From: Actinomycetes bacterium
GTDB lineage: Bacteria > Actinomycetota > Acidimicrobiia > Acidimicrobiales > Bog-793
Length of the DNA stretch: 6,728 bases
NCBI GenBank assembly: GCA_021785095.1
Contig: JAJYGM010000571.1
Span: 1 to 6,728, forward strand
Direction of reading: 5' to 3'
The notes below the pieces were generated by a model, which was not told the DNA's origin, searched no databases, and was given only the letters and a program-made list of their open reading frames with translations. Shown here piece by piece: positions 1 through 5,356 of this stretch (positions are counted from its first letter, which is position 1; each line of letters begins with the position of its first letter). A program made the position numbers and the translations under genes.

Positions 1-1
1 G

Positions 2-121
2 GCCTGGCGGCTGCGAGTGGCGGCGCCGGATCGGACGCTCGGCGAGGAGGACTTGGCGCAGCTGCGGAGCCGCTGCGTCGCGGCAGCCGAAGCGGGCGGG
101 CTGGCCACACTCCGGAGCTGA
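2..121 (+). CDS. pheT: Phenylalanine-tRNA ligase beta subunit, C-terminal end (partial)
   Basis: This is the last 39 codons of a gene that enters from the left edge, ending at TGA 119-121. The peptide begins AWRLRVAAPDRTLGEEDL and ends GGLATLRS. It matches the end of the ferredoxin-fold anticodon-binding domain of PheT, where a strand carrying an R-x-R pattern is followed by a PDRTL-type turn and a final helix rich in Ala. In the family this domain binds the anticodon stem of tRNA-Phe as part of the cytoplasmic alpha2-beta2 enzyme that charges tRNA with phenylalanine. The identification also rests on context, since pheS-pheT directly precedes argC in many Actinobacteria. The 3' end of the gene lies inside a tandem duplication (copies 64-112 and 125-173). 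The segment is short, so identification by similarity alone is limited. Confidence 0.82.
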   Translation, partial: AWRLRVAAPDRTLGEEDLAQLRSRCVAAAEAGGLATLRS

Positions 122-173
122 GCCGCGGAGCCGCTGCGTCGCGGCAGCCGAAGCGGGCGGGCTGGCCACACTC
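64..173. repeat. 49-bp perfect direct repeat, period 61 bp, covering the pheT 3' end
   Basis: Positions 64-112 and 125-173 are identical over 49 bp and are separated by 12 bp that contain the pheT stop codon. Similarity continues more weakly beyond the second copy: 113-131 and 174-192 agree at most positions, including a TGA at the equivalent place (119-121 and 180-182). The period of 61 is not a multiple of three, so the second copy lies in a different frame. Read in its own frame it gives the same peptide, RCVAAAEAGGLATL, and then stops at 180-182. This looks like a recent slippage or unequal-crossover duplication of the gene end. Each copy holds a 5-bp hairpin (72-76 with 83-87; 133-137 with 144-148) but no T-run. 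Confidence 0.93.
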
Positions 174-257
174 AGCAGGTGAGCAGCTGAGCAGCTGAGC
201 AGCCCGGACTGGCCCGGGGGCTCGCCGTGGGGCGGTCTGCTCCAGGCGCCGCCGGCG
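122..257. other. Convergent intergenic region between pheT and the minus-strand gene
   Basis: This gap lies between the stop of pheT and the stop of the minus-strand gene at 258. It holds the second copy of the 49-bp repeat, the 8-bp array and several small GC hairpins: 203-207 with 214-218, and the palindromic hexamers 245-250 and 261-266, which can pair across a 10-nt loop just past the minus-strand stop. One of these may help end transcription of the convergent genes. None is followed by a T-run, so I do not call a terminator. Confidence 0.5.
174..205. repeat. 8-bp tandem repeat, about 4 imperfect copies
   Basis: Four successive 8-mers read AGCAGGTG, AGCAGCTG, AGCAGCTG and AGCAGCCC. The two central copies are identical and each contains the palindrome CAGCTG. 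The array starts exactly where the second copy of the 49-bp pheT repeat ends. No gene covers it. It looks like a slippage-prone microsatellite, and I see no sign that it is a protein-binding site. Confidence 0.8.
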
Positions 258-797
258 TCAGGCGCCGCCCAGCGCCGGGGATGCGCCCGCACTGGGCTCG
301 GTGTCGCCGGCAAGGGCCCGGATGCTTGCCCAGAGCGCCGGCTCGGCGGCCTCGGCGAGCAGCGCGCAGTCCGGTTCGGGCAGGCGTTGGAGGAGGCCGT
401 AACGGATCGCATCCTCGGTCTCGGGAGCCCCGGCGGCCTGCTCGAGCAAGGGGGCGACCACGCGGAAGAGCGCGGGCCGTCGGCCACTGGCGGTGGACGC
501 GACGAGCTCGGCCAGCGCATCCAGGACCAAGCCGAGTGGCCACGTCCCTTCACGGTCGAAGTGGCCGCTGCCGCTCGGGGGCCAGCCGGCCGCAGACCGC
601 TCCCCGTTGCCAGCGGACGGCTCTCGGCGGGGCGCAAGGGGAGCCCCATCCGGGCTCACCCGCAGCGGCACCAGCGGTCCGGGCCAGGTCGATGAGGTCG
701 AGCATGCCTCGATCTCACAGCATTCCCGCAGGCCCGGGACCCCCCGGAGGAGGTGGTCTGCGAGAGCCTGCTCGTCTGGGTCGACCCAGGAGGTCAC
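258..797 (-). CDS. Hypothetical protein, helical and acidic, 179 aa
   Basis: This is a minus-strand frame starting at GTG 797-795. An in-frame TAG lies four codons upstream, so this is the first possible start. No clear ribosome-binding site is visible. Third positions are strongly G/C, as expected for a real gene here. The N-terminus (residues about 6-25, with ADHLLRGVPGLREC) and the C-terminal half (about 88-165, with LVLDALAELV, FRVVAPLLEQA and YGLLQRLPEPD) look like amphipathic helices with many Leu, Ala and Glu. There is no signal peptide or membrane segment. The middle (about 28-80) is Pro/Gly/Ser-rich and lacks hydrophobic pattern. In that middle a second minus-strand frame opens at ATG 705-703 with MLDLIDLARTAGA, more protein-like than the frame called here, so a pair of frameshifts or gene decay is possible. 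I do not recognise the family. The layout vaguely recalls small helical domains of unknown function. It interrupts the usual pheT-argC adjacency. Confidence 0.55.
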   Translation of the reverse strand: MTSWVDPDEQALADHLLRGVPGLRECCEIEACSTSSTWPGPLVPLRVSPDGAPLAPRREPSAGNGERSAAGWPPSGSGHFDREGTWPLGLVLDALAELVASTASGRRPALFRVVAPLLEQAAGAPETEDAIRYGLLQRLPEPDCALLAEAAEPALWASIRALAGDTEPSAGASPALGGA

Positions 798-903
798 GCG
801 GGCAGCCTACGGCGCACGACGCGCCGGCGGAAGGTGACGGCGCCCACCCGGCGCGCACATGGCTGGGGTTGCATTGATATGCACGACGACGTATGGTCAT
901 GCA
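798..903. other. Divergent promoter region between the minus-strand gene and argC
   Basis: This gap separates two divergent genes. Its right third (868-903) is clearly less GC-rich than anything else in the window and carries the argC promoter and the ArgR operator, described separately. The left two thirds show no motif I can name beyond a small inverted repeat at 834-849 (GGTG paired with CACC). On the minus strand the bases complementary to about 875-881 read TATCAAT, which could be a -10 element for the divergent gene. That would place its promoter inside the same operator. Confidence 0.5.
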
Positions 904-905
904 GT
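868..905. promoter_or_regulatory. Tandem ARG boxes (ArgR operator) in front of argC
   Basis: Box 1 (869-884) reads TTGCAT-tgat-ATGCAC. It agrees at 11 of 12 half-site positions with the form TTGCAT-N4-ATGCAA that I recall for the mycobacterial ArgR operator. Box 2 (889-904) reads acGtAT-ggtc-ATGCAg and matches 8 of 12, with its right half nearly perfect. The two centres (876/877 and 896/897) are exactly 20 bp apart, two helical turns on the same face. This is the spacing expected for a hexameric ArgR gripping two boxes. The pair covers the predicted -35, -10 and first codon of argC, so bound repressor should exclude RNA polymerase. argR itself is the last gene of this operon, consistent with arginine-dependent autoregulation if it is co-transcribed. 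Confidence 0.82.
869..904 (+). promoter_or_regulatory. Predicted argC promoter, leaderless transcript
   Basis: A TTGCAT element at 869-874 is followed after 17 bp by TATGGT at 892-897, which fits the TANNNT form of an actinobacterial -10. The A or G expected at +1 would lie about 7 nt downstream, at 904, the first base of the argC GTG. The -35 element shares only the TTG of the consensus, so the call rests mainly on the -10, the ideal spacer and the position relative to the start codon. There is no Shine-Dalgarno-like sequence before 904, as expected for a leaderless message. Confidence 0.62.
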
Positions 906-1953
906 GAGCTCTGATCCGGCCTCGCCTGCGCCCCCTCGCATACCCGTCGCCGTGCTCGGCGCGACGGGGTACGCGGGAGGCGAGCTGCTCCGCCTCCTCG
1001 CCGGCCACTCCGTGCTCGAACCCGTCTTCCTCGGGGCTCGAGCCGGCGAGGGGAGAGAAGTGGCCGACGTGCACCCCCACCTCGCCGGCGCGTACGCCAG
1101 CCGACGGTTCGACCCGCTGGACGGAGGGCTTCCCGAGGAGGCGCGCCTCGCATTCCTGGCACTTCCGTCGGGGGAGGCGGCCAAGCTCGTGCCGAGCCTC
1201 CTCGAGCAGGTCGAGCACGTGGTCGACCTCTCCGCGGACTTCCGGCTCCGAGATCCCGAGGACTACCCGCGCTGGTACGGCTTCTCCCATCCGGCGCCGA
1301 CCCTCCTCGCCTCGGCGGTCTACGGGCTCCCGGAGCTCGCCGGGCGCGCCCTCGCCGGTGCCCGCCTCGTGGCCGTTCCCGGCTGTTATGCGACCGCCGC
1401 GGCGCTGGCGCTGGCCCCGCTCGTCGCCTCGGGCCTCGTCGAGCGGAGCGGTATCGTCGTCGACGCCGCAAGTGGCGTCTCCGGCGCAGGTCGGGAGGCC
1501 AAGGTCGAGTCCCTCTACGGGAGTGTCGCCGAGGACTTCCGCGCGTACGGCCTCCTCCGGCACCGGCACACGCCGGAGATGCAACAGACGATCGGCGCAG
1601 AGCTCCTCTTCACCCCGCACCTGGCGCCGATGTCCCGAGGAATCCTCGCGACCTGCTACGCGCGGGCGGTCCCGGGCTGTACGACCGAGACCGTTGCCGG
1701 CGAGCTGTCCCGCGTCTACGACGACTCGCGCTTCGTCGCCGTGTCGGCGCAGCCACCGTCGACGAAGGCCACCGCGGGGACGAACATGGCGCTGCTCGAC
1801 GGGATGGTCGACGAGCGGACCGGGTGGGCGGTCGTGCTCTCGGCGCTCGACAACCTCGGCAAGGGTGCGGCGGGGCAGGCGCTGCAGTGCGCGAACCTCG
1901 TTCTCGGACTGCCAGAGGAGACGGGGCTCACCTGCGTGGGGGTGGCACCGTGA
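904..1953 (+). CDS. argC: N-acetyl-gamma-glutamyl-phosphate reductase
   Basis: ArgC reduces N-acetylglutamyl phosphate to N-acetylglutamate semialdehyde with NADPH, the third step of cytoplasmic arginine synthesis. The N-terminal Rossmann fold shows GATGYAGG at residues 19-26. The catalytic cysteine is Cys161 in PGCYAT, and the conserved HRHTPE (220-225) supplies an active-site histidine. SGVSGAGRE and the C-terminal DNLGKGAAGQA are also family signatures. I start at GTG 904, giving 349 aa, a normal ArgC length. The frame stays open upstream to an ATG at 859, but that start would put the ARG boxes and promoter inside the gene and add a 15-residue tail (beginning MAGVALICTT) not expected in the family. 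No ribosome-binding site precedes 904, so translation is probably leaderless. The stop overlaps the argJ start by 4 nt. It is the first gene of the operon. Confidence 0.95.
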   Translation: MSSDPASPAPPRIPVAVLGATGYAGGELLRLLAGHSVLEPVFLGARAGEGREVADVHPHLAGAYASRRFDPLDGGLPEEARLAFLALPSGEAAKLVPSLLEQVEHVVDLSADFRLRDPEDYPRWYGFSHPAPTLLASAVYGLPELAGRALAGARLVAVPGCYATAAALALAPLVASGLVERSGIVVDAASGVSGAGREAKVESLYGSVAEDFRAYGLLRHRHTPEMQQTIGAELLFTPHLAPMSRGILATCYARAVPGCTTETVAGELSRVYDDSRFVAVSAQPPSTKATAGTNMALLDGMVDERTGWAVVLSALDNLGKGAAGQALQCANLVLGLPEETGLTCVGVAP

Positions 1954-3119
1954 CGGTGACCGCGCCGCCCGGCTTCGTCGCGGCCGGCGTGTCGGCGGGC
2001 ATCAAGGGAGAGGACGCACTCGACCTCGCGCTCGTCGCGACGGTGGATCGGGAGCCGGTCGCGGCCGCCGCCACCTTCACCACCAACCGGGCGGCAGCGG
2101 CACCCGTTCGCGTGAGCCGGGAGCACCTCCAGACGAGCGGCGGGCGCGCCGGCGCGGTGCTGCTCAGCTCGGGGAACGCGAACGCGGCCACGGGCCGTGG
2201 CGGACTCGAGACCGCCGAGGGTGCGTGCGGCCTGGTCGCCGAGGCCCTCGGGCTCGCGCCGGCATCGGTGCTCGTCTGCGCGACCGGCCTGATCGGCGTT
2301 CCGCTCCCCCTTGCTCCGTTCCGCTCCGGCGTGCCCCTCGCCGTGGCGGCACTGGAGGCGACGCCCGAGGCGGGGGCGCTCGCCGCCGAGGCGATCCGCA
2401 CGACGGACACGCGCGCGAAGACGACGCTGGCGCGGGGGGCCGGTTTCGTGGTCGGAGGGATGGCGAAGGGGGCGGCCATGCTCGCACCGGCGATGGCGAC
2501 CGTGCTCGCCGTGCTCACCACCGACGCGGCAGTCTCGCCCGAGGTCCTGGCGAGCGCGCTCAGGGCGGCGGTGGACCGGAGCTTCAACGAGCTCTCGGTC
2601 GACGGCTGCTGCTCGACGAACGACACGGTCGTGGCGCTCGCGAACGGCCGGGGCGCGAGCGTCGAGCCGACTGCGCTCGAGCGCGCCCTCACCGAGGCGT
2701 GCGAGGACCTGGCGGCGCAGATGGCCGACGACGCGGAGGGGGCGACCAAGGTGGCCGAGATCGTGGTGTGCGGTGCGCTCGACGACGCGGAGGCCGCCCG
2801 CGGTGCACGCCGGGTTGCCGAGAGCCAGCTCGTGCAGGCGTCGCTCCACGGCGCCGACCCCTACTGGGGGCGGATCGTGTCCGAGCTCGGCGCGGCAGGC
2901 ATCGGCTTCGAGCTGGAGCGGGTGCGGGTGTCCTACGGTGGCGTCGCGGTCTGCGAGCGCGGGGAGGCCAAGGGCCACGACGCCGGCGCCGTCGCCGCCC
3001 ACCTGGCCGGGAGGCACATCCGGATCGAGGCCGACCTCGGCCTCGGTGAGGGTTCGGCCCGGGTGCGCACCACCGACCTGTCCGCGGCGTACGTCGAGCT
3101 GAATGCGACGACGTCGTGA
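1950..3119 (+). CDS. argJ: Ornithine acetyltransferase / glutamate N-acetyltransferase (ArgJ)
   Basis: ArgJ transfers the acetyl group of N-acetylornithine to glutamate, giving ornithine and regenerating N-acetylglutamate, so the pathway runs as a cycle. Some members also use acetyl-CoA; the sequence alone does not decide this here. The protein is an Ntn-type enzyme made as a precursor that cuts itself. The cleavage site is visible as PAMATVL, with Thr184 as the new N-terminal nucleophile after Ala183. The oxyanion-hole pair is Thr112-Gly113 in ATGLIG. TTNRAA near the N-terminus, TTDTRAK, MAKGAAMLAP, STNDTV and DPYWGRI are family motifs in their usual order. The MAKGA-MLAP form is typical of actinobacterial ArgJ. 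The length of 389 aa is normal. The GTG start at 1950 lies inside the last codons of argC (GTGA overlap), so translation is probably coupled. The C-terminus, ending YVELNATTS, is complete. Confidence 0.95.
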   Translation: MTVTAPPGFVAAGVSAGIKGEDALDLALVATVDREPVAAAATFTTNRAAAAPVRVSREHLQTSGGRAGAVLLSSGNANAATGRGGLETAEGACGLVAEALGLAPASVLVCATGLIGVPLPLAPFRSGVPLAVAALEATPEAGALAAEAIRTTDTRAKTTLARGAGFVVGGMAKGAAMLAPAMATVLAVLTTDAAVSPEVLASALRAAVDRSFNELSVDGCCSTNDTVVALANGRGASVEPTALERALTEACEDLAAQMADDAEGATKVAEIVVCGALDDAEAARGARRVAESQLVQASLHGADPYWGRIVSELGAAGIGFELERVRVSYGGVAVCERGEAKGHDAGAVAAHLAGRHIRIEADLGLGEGSARVRTTDLSAAYVELNATTS

Positions 3120-5356
3120 CCGCCCCCACGGTCGGTCCCGGCGGCTCCCCGGCCGCCCTCAAGGCCTCGGTTCTCGCGGAGGCACTCCCGTGGTTACGGC
3201 GTTGGCGCGGTTCGACCGTCGTCATCAAGCACGGGGGCGCGGCCCTCGAGGCAGGCGGCGGCCCGGCGGGGCTCGCTGGTTTCGCTGCTGACGTCGTGCT
3301 GCTGGCGTCCGTCGGGCTCCGGCCGGTCGTCGTCCACGGTGGCGGGCCGCAGATCGGCGCCTGGATGCGACGGGTGGGCAAGGACCCCGTGTTCGTCGAC
3401 GGGATGCGGGTCACGGACGCCGAGACGCTCGACATCGCGCGCATGGTCCTCGTCGGCAAGGTCAACCGCGAGCTGGTCGCCGCGCTCAACGTCCACGGCC
3501 CGGTCGCCGTCGGGATCTCGGGCGAGGACGCCGGGCTCATCCGGGCGAGCGCGCACCCCGGTGGACTCGGCTTCGTCGGCGAGGTCGAGGCCGTCGACCC
3601 GACGATCCTCACCCGCCTGCTCGCCGAGGGGATCGTGCCGGTCGTCGCGACGATCGGTGCCGACGCGACGGGCCAGGCCTACAACATCAACGCCGACGTC
3701 GTTGCGGGTGCGCTCGCCGGGGCGCTCGGCGCGGCCAAGCTCGTCTTCCTCACCGACGTGGAGGGGATCCGGACGGACCCCGCAGATCCTGCGACGCTCC
3801 GCCGCCAGCTCGGGGCAGCCGAGCTCGAGGCCCTGCTCGAGGGCGGGAGCCTGGTCGGCGGGATGCGACCGAAGGCGACCGCCAGCCTGGCGGCCCTTAC
3901 GAGCGGGGTGGGCAGCGTGCACCTCGTGGACGGGCGCATTCCCCACGCCCTGCTCGTCGAGATCTTCACGGACGAGGGGATCGGGACGATGGTGCGCGCG
4001 ACGGGGACGGTTCCGACGGGCCTCGGCGCAGGACCGGGGGCCGGTGTCGAGGCCGTCGGCGGGTCGGCGGTTGCCGACCGGGCGGCCGGTGGCGAGCCGG
4101 GGACGGCGGCGCGTGCCGGCGAGGTGTTGATGCCGACCTACGCGCCGCCGCAGGTGCGCTTCGTCTCGGGTCGAGGCGCCTGGCTCGTGGACGATGCCGG
4201 CCGGCCGTACCTCGACCTGCTCTCGGGGATCGCCGTCACGTCACTCGGGCACTGCCACCCGGCGCTCGTGAGCGGCCTGCGGGACCAGGCCGAGCGCCTC
4301 TGGCACGTCTCGAACCTGTTCGAGACCGAGCCCGGACCGGCGCTTGCCGCCCGGCTCGACCGGCTCGTGGGGGGTGGCGTCCCGGCGGGCGGGCGGGTGT
4401 TCTTCGCCAACTCCGGTGCCGAGGCGAACGAGTGCGCGCTCAAGCTGGCGCGCCGTCGTGGCGGGCCAGCGCGGTCGCGTATCCTCTCGGCGCTCGGGGG
4501 TTTCCACGGTCGCACGTTCGGCGCGCTCGCAGCGACCGGCCAGCCCGAGAAGGCCGCCGCGTTCGCGCCGCTCCCGGGGGGCTTCGAGCACCTCCCCTAC
4601 GGCGACCTCGCCGCGTGGGAGGCGGCGATCGACGAGACGGTTGCCGCGGTCGTCGTCGAGTCGATCCAGGGTGAGGCGGGCGTCGTGGTCCCGCCGGATG
4701 GCTGGCTCACCGGGCTTCGGCGCCGCTGTGACGAGACCGGTGCCCTCCTCGTCGTCGACGAGGTCCAGACCGGCCTGGGGCGCACCGGCCGGTGGTGGGG
4801 TTTCGAGCACGAGGCGGTCCTACCGGACGTCGTCACGATGGCCAAGGCGCTCGGCAACGGCATGCCGATCGGGGCCTGCTGGGCGCGGACCGAGGTGGCG
4901 GCCGCGTTCCGACCCGGCGACCACGGCAGCACGTTCGGCGGCCAACCCCTCGCGGCCGCAACGGCGCTGGCGGTGCTCGACGCGCTGGAGGCCCTGGACG
5001 CGCCGGAGCGGGCCGAGCACCTCGGCCGGGAGCTCGCGACGGCGCTCGCGGCCCTGCCCGGCGTGGCTGCCGTCCGGGGGCGGGGGCTGCTCCTCGGGGT
5101 GGTGCTGGACCCATCCTGCGGGAGTGCCGCCGAGGTCGCACGCCGGTGTCTCGAGGCGGGGCTCGTGGTGAATGCCCCGGCAGCGCAGGTGCTCCGTCTC
5201 GCGCCACCGCTCGTCGTCGAGCCGGACGAGCTGGAGCAGGCGGTCGCGGTGCTGGCGGCGGTGCTCGAGGGTGGGCCACCCCCGCTGTTGCGGCCACCGT
5301 CGGGTCTTCCCGGGGTGAGCGAGCGCCTGCTCGCGCCGGCGGGGGAGGTCGCGTGA
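3116..5356 (+). CDS. argB-argD: Fused N-acetylglutamate kinase (ArgB) and acetylornithine aminotransferase (ArgD)
   Basis: One uninterrupted frame of 746 codons encodes two consecutive arginine enzymes that are normally separate. Residues about 1-296 are ArgB, which phosphorylates N-acetylglutamate with ATP. Visible motifs are VVIKHGG, VVVHGGGPQI, RVTDAETLDIARMVLVGKVNRE, SGEDAGLI, YNINAD, FLTDVEGI and GGMRPKA. The N-terminal helix (ALKASVLAEALPWLRRW) and the ending FTDEGIGTMV mark the hexameric, arginine-inhibited type. Residues about 297-336 are a Gly/Ala/Val-rich linker. Residues about 337-746 are ArgD, the PLP-dependent enzyme that makes N-acetylornithine. It shows NSGAEANE (432-439), FHGRT (463-467), DEVQTG with Asp548 and PLP-binding Lys577 in MAKALGNG, and HGSTFGG. 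Both halves look complete and catalytically intact. The GTG start overlaps the argJ stop by 4 nt. An internal ribosome-binding site at 4121 could also give free ArgD. A sequencing indel removing a stop is the main alternative. Confidence 0.9.
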   Translation: MTAPTVGPGGSPAALKASVLAEALPWLRRWRGSTVVIKHGGAALEAGGGPAGLAGFAADVVLLASVGLRPVVVHGGGPQIGAWMRRVGKDPVFVDGMRVTDAETLDIARMVLVGKVNRELVAALNVHGPVAVGISGEDAGLIRASAHPGGLGFVGEVEAVDPTILTRLLAEGIVPVVATIGADATGQAYNINADVVAGALAGALGAAKLVFLTDVEGIRTDPADPATLRRQLGAAELEALLEGGSLVGGMRPKATASLAALTSGVGSVHLVDGRIPHALLVEIFTDEGIGTMVRATGTVPTGLGAGPGAGVEAVGGSAVADRAAGGEPGTAARAGEVLMPTYAPPQVRFVSGRGAWLVDDAGRPYLDLLSGIAVTSLGHCHPALVSGLRDQAERLWHVSNLFETEPGPALAARLDRLVGGGVPAGGRVFFANSGAEANECALKLARRRGGPARSRILSALGGFHGRTFGALAATGQPEKAAAFAPLPGGFEHLPYGDLAAWEAAIDETVAAVVVESIQGEAGVVVPPDGWLTGLRRRCDETGALLVVDEVQTGLGRTGRWWGFEHEAVLPDVVTMAKALGNGMPIGACWARTEVAAAFRPGDHGSTFGGQPLAAATALAVLDALEALDAPERAEHLGRELATALAALPGVAAVRGRGLLLGVVLDPSCGSAAEVARRCLEAGLVVNAPAAQVLRLAPPLVVEPDELEQAVAVLAAVLEGGPPPLLRPPSGLPGVSERLLAPAGEVA
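4004..4123 (+). other. Interdomain linker of the ArgB-ArgD fusion
   Basis: These 40 codons join the end of the kinase (after GTMVRAT) to the start of the aminotransferase (before VLMPTYAPP). The peptide is mostly Gly, Ala, Val, Pro and Thr with few charged residues, which suggests a flexible, unstructured connector. Its last part, GTAARAGE, could be the normal short N-terminal lead of ArgD. There is no ATG, GTG or TTG in this frame between 3995 and 4123. G-rich first positions fit this frame, but base composition alone does not strongly exclude a shifted frame. Confidence 0.7.
4121..4132 (+). promoter_or_regulatory. Possible internal ribosome-binding site and start for free ArgD
   Basis: GAGGTG at 4121-4126 is a good Shine-Dalgarno match, followed by in-frame ATG at 4130-4132 (residue 339 of the fusion); GTG 4124 and TTG 4127 are also possible. 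With GAGG as the core, the spacing to ATG is 5 nt, which is workable. A product from here would be a 408-residue ArgD starting MPTYAPPQ. That is shorter at the N-terminus than most ArgD, which carry about 10 residues before this motif. In the +1 frame a TGA (4128-4130) overlaps the ATG by one base. This would be a classical stop/start arrangement if the upstream frame were shifted. Confidence 0.35.
5344..5349 (+). promoter_or_regulatory. Strong Shine-Dalgarno for argF
   Basis: GGAGGT sits inside the last codons of the ArgD domain, with GGAGG ending 4 nt before the GTG at 5353. It is one of the clearest ribosome-binding sites in the window and decides the argF start among the in-frame upstream codons. 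Confidence 0.7.

Noticed and set aside
64..173. CRISPR-like repeat-spacer pattern
   Set aside because: There are only two copies, the spacing is 12 bp, and the repeat is coding sequence of pheT.
245..266. Rho-independent terminator for the convergent genes
   Set aside because: The stem is only the GGCGCC palindrome pairing over a 10-nt loop, and no T-run follows on either strand.
859..903. Upstream ATG start for argC, adding 15 residues
   Set aside because: The added codons lie on the ARG boxes and the predicted -10, code for a tail not expected in ArgC, and have no ribosome-binding site. GTG 904 fits the predicted +1 and the normal length.
715..1620. Long minus-strand open frame opposite argC
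   Set aside because: It is an antisense shadow of a clearly identified gene in high-GC DNA. The peptide is Arg/Gly/Glu-rich without recognisable motifs.
1716..3017. 433-codon minus-strand open frame opposite argJ
   Set aside because: Its length reflects the scarcity of stops at high GC. The plus strand encodes all ArgJ motifs and the antisense peptide shows no family pattern.
4130..5356. A separate argD gene as the main annotation
   Set aside because: There is no stop between the ArgB and ArgD coding parts, and the ArgD N-terminal lead appears to continue upstream of the ATG. I keep one fused CDS and list the internal start as a possibility.
3116..5356. A novel defence or mobile system in the window
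   Set aside because: Every plus-strand gene from 904 onward is an arginine biosynthesis gene or its repressor. I see no transposase, integrase, inverted terminal repeats or attachment site.
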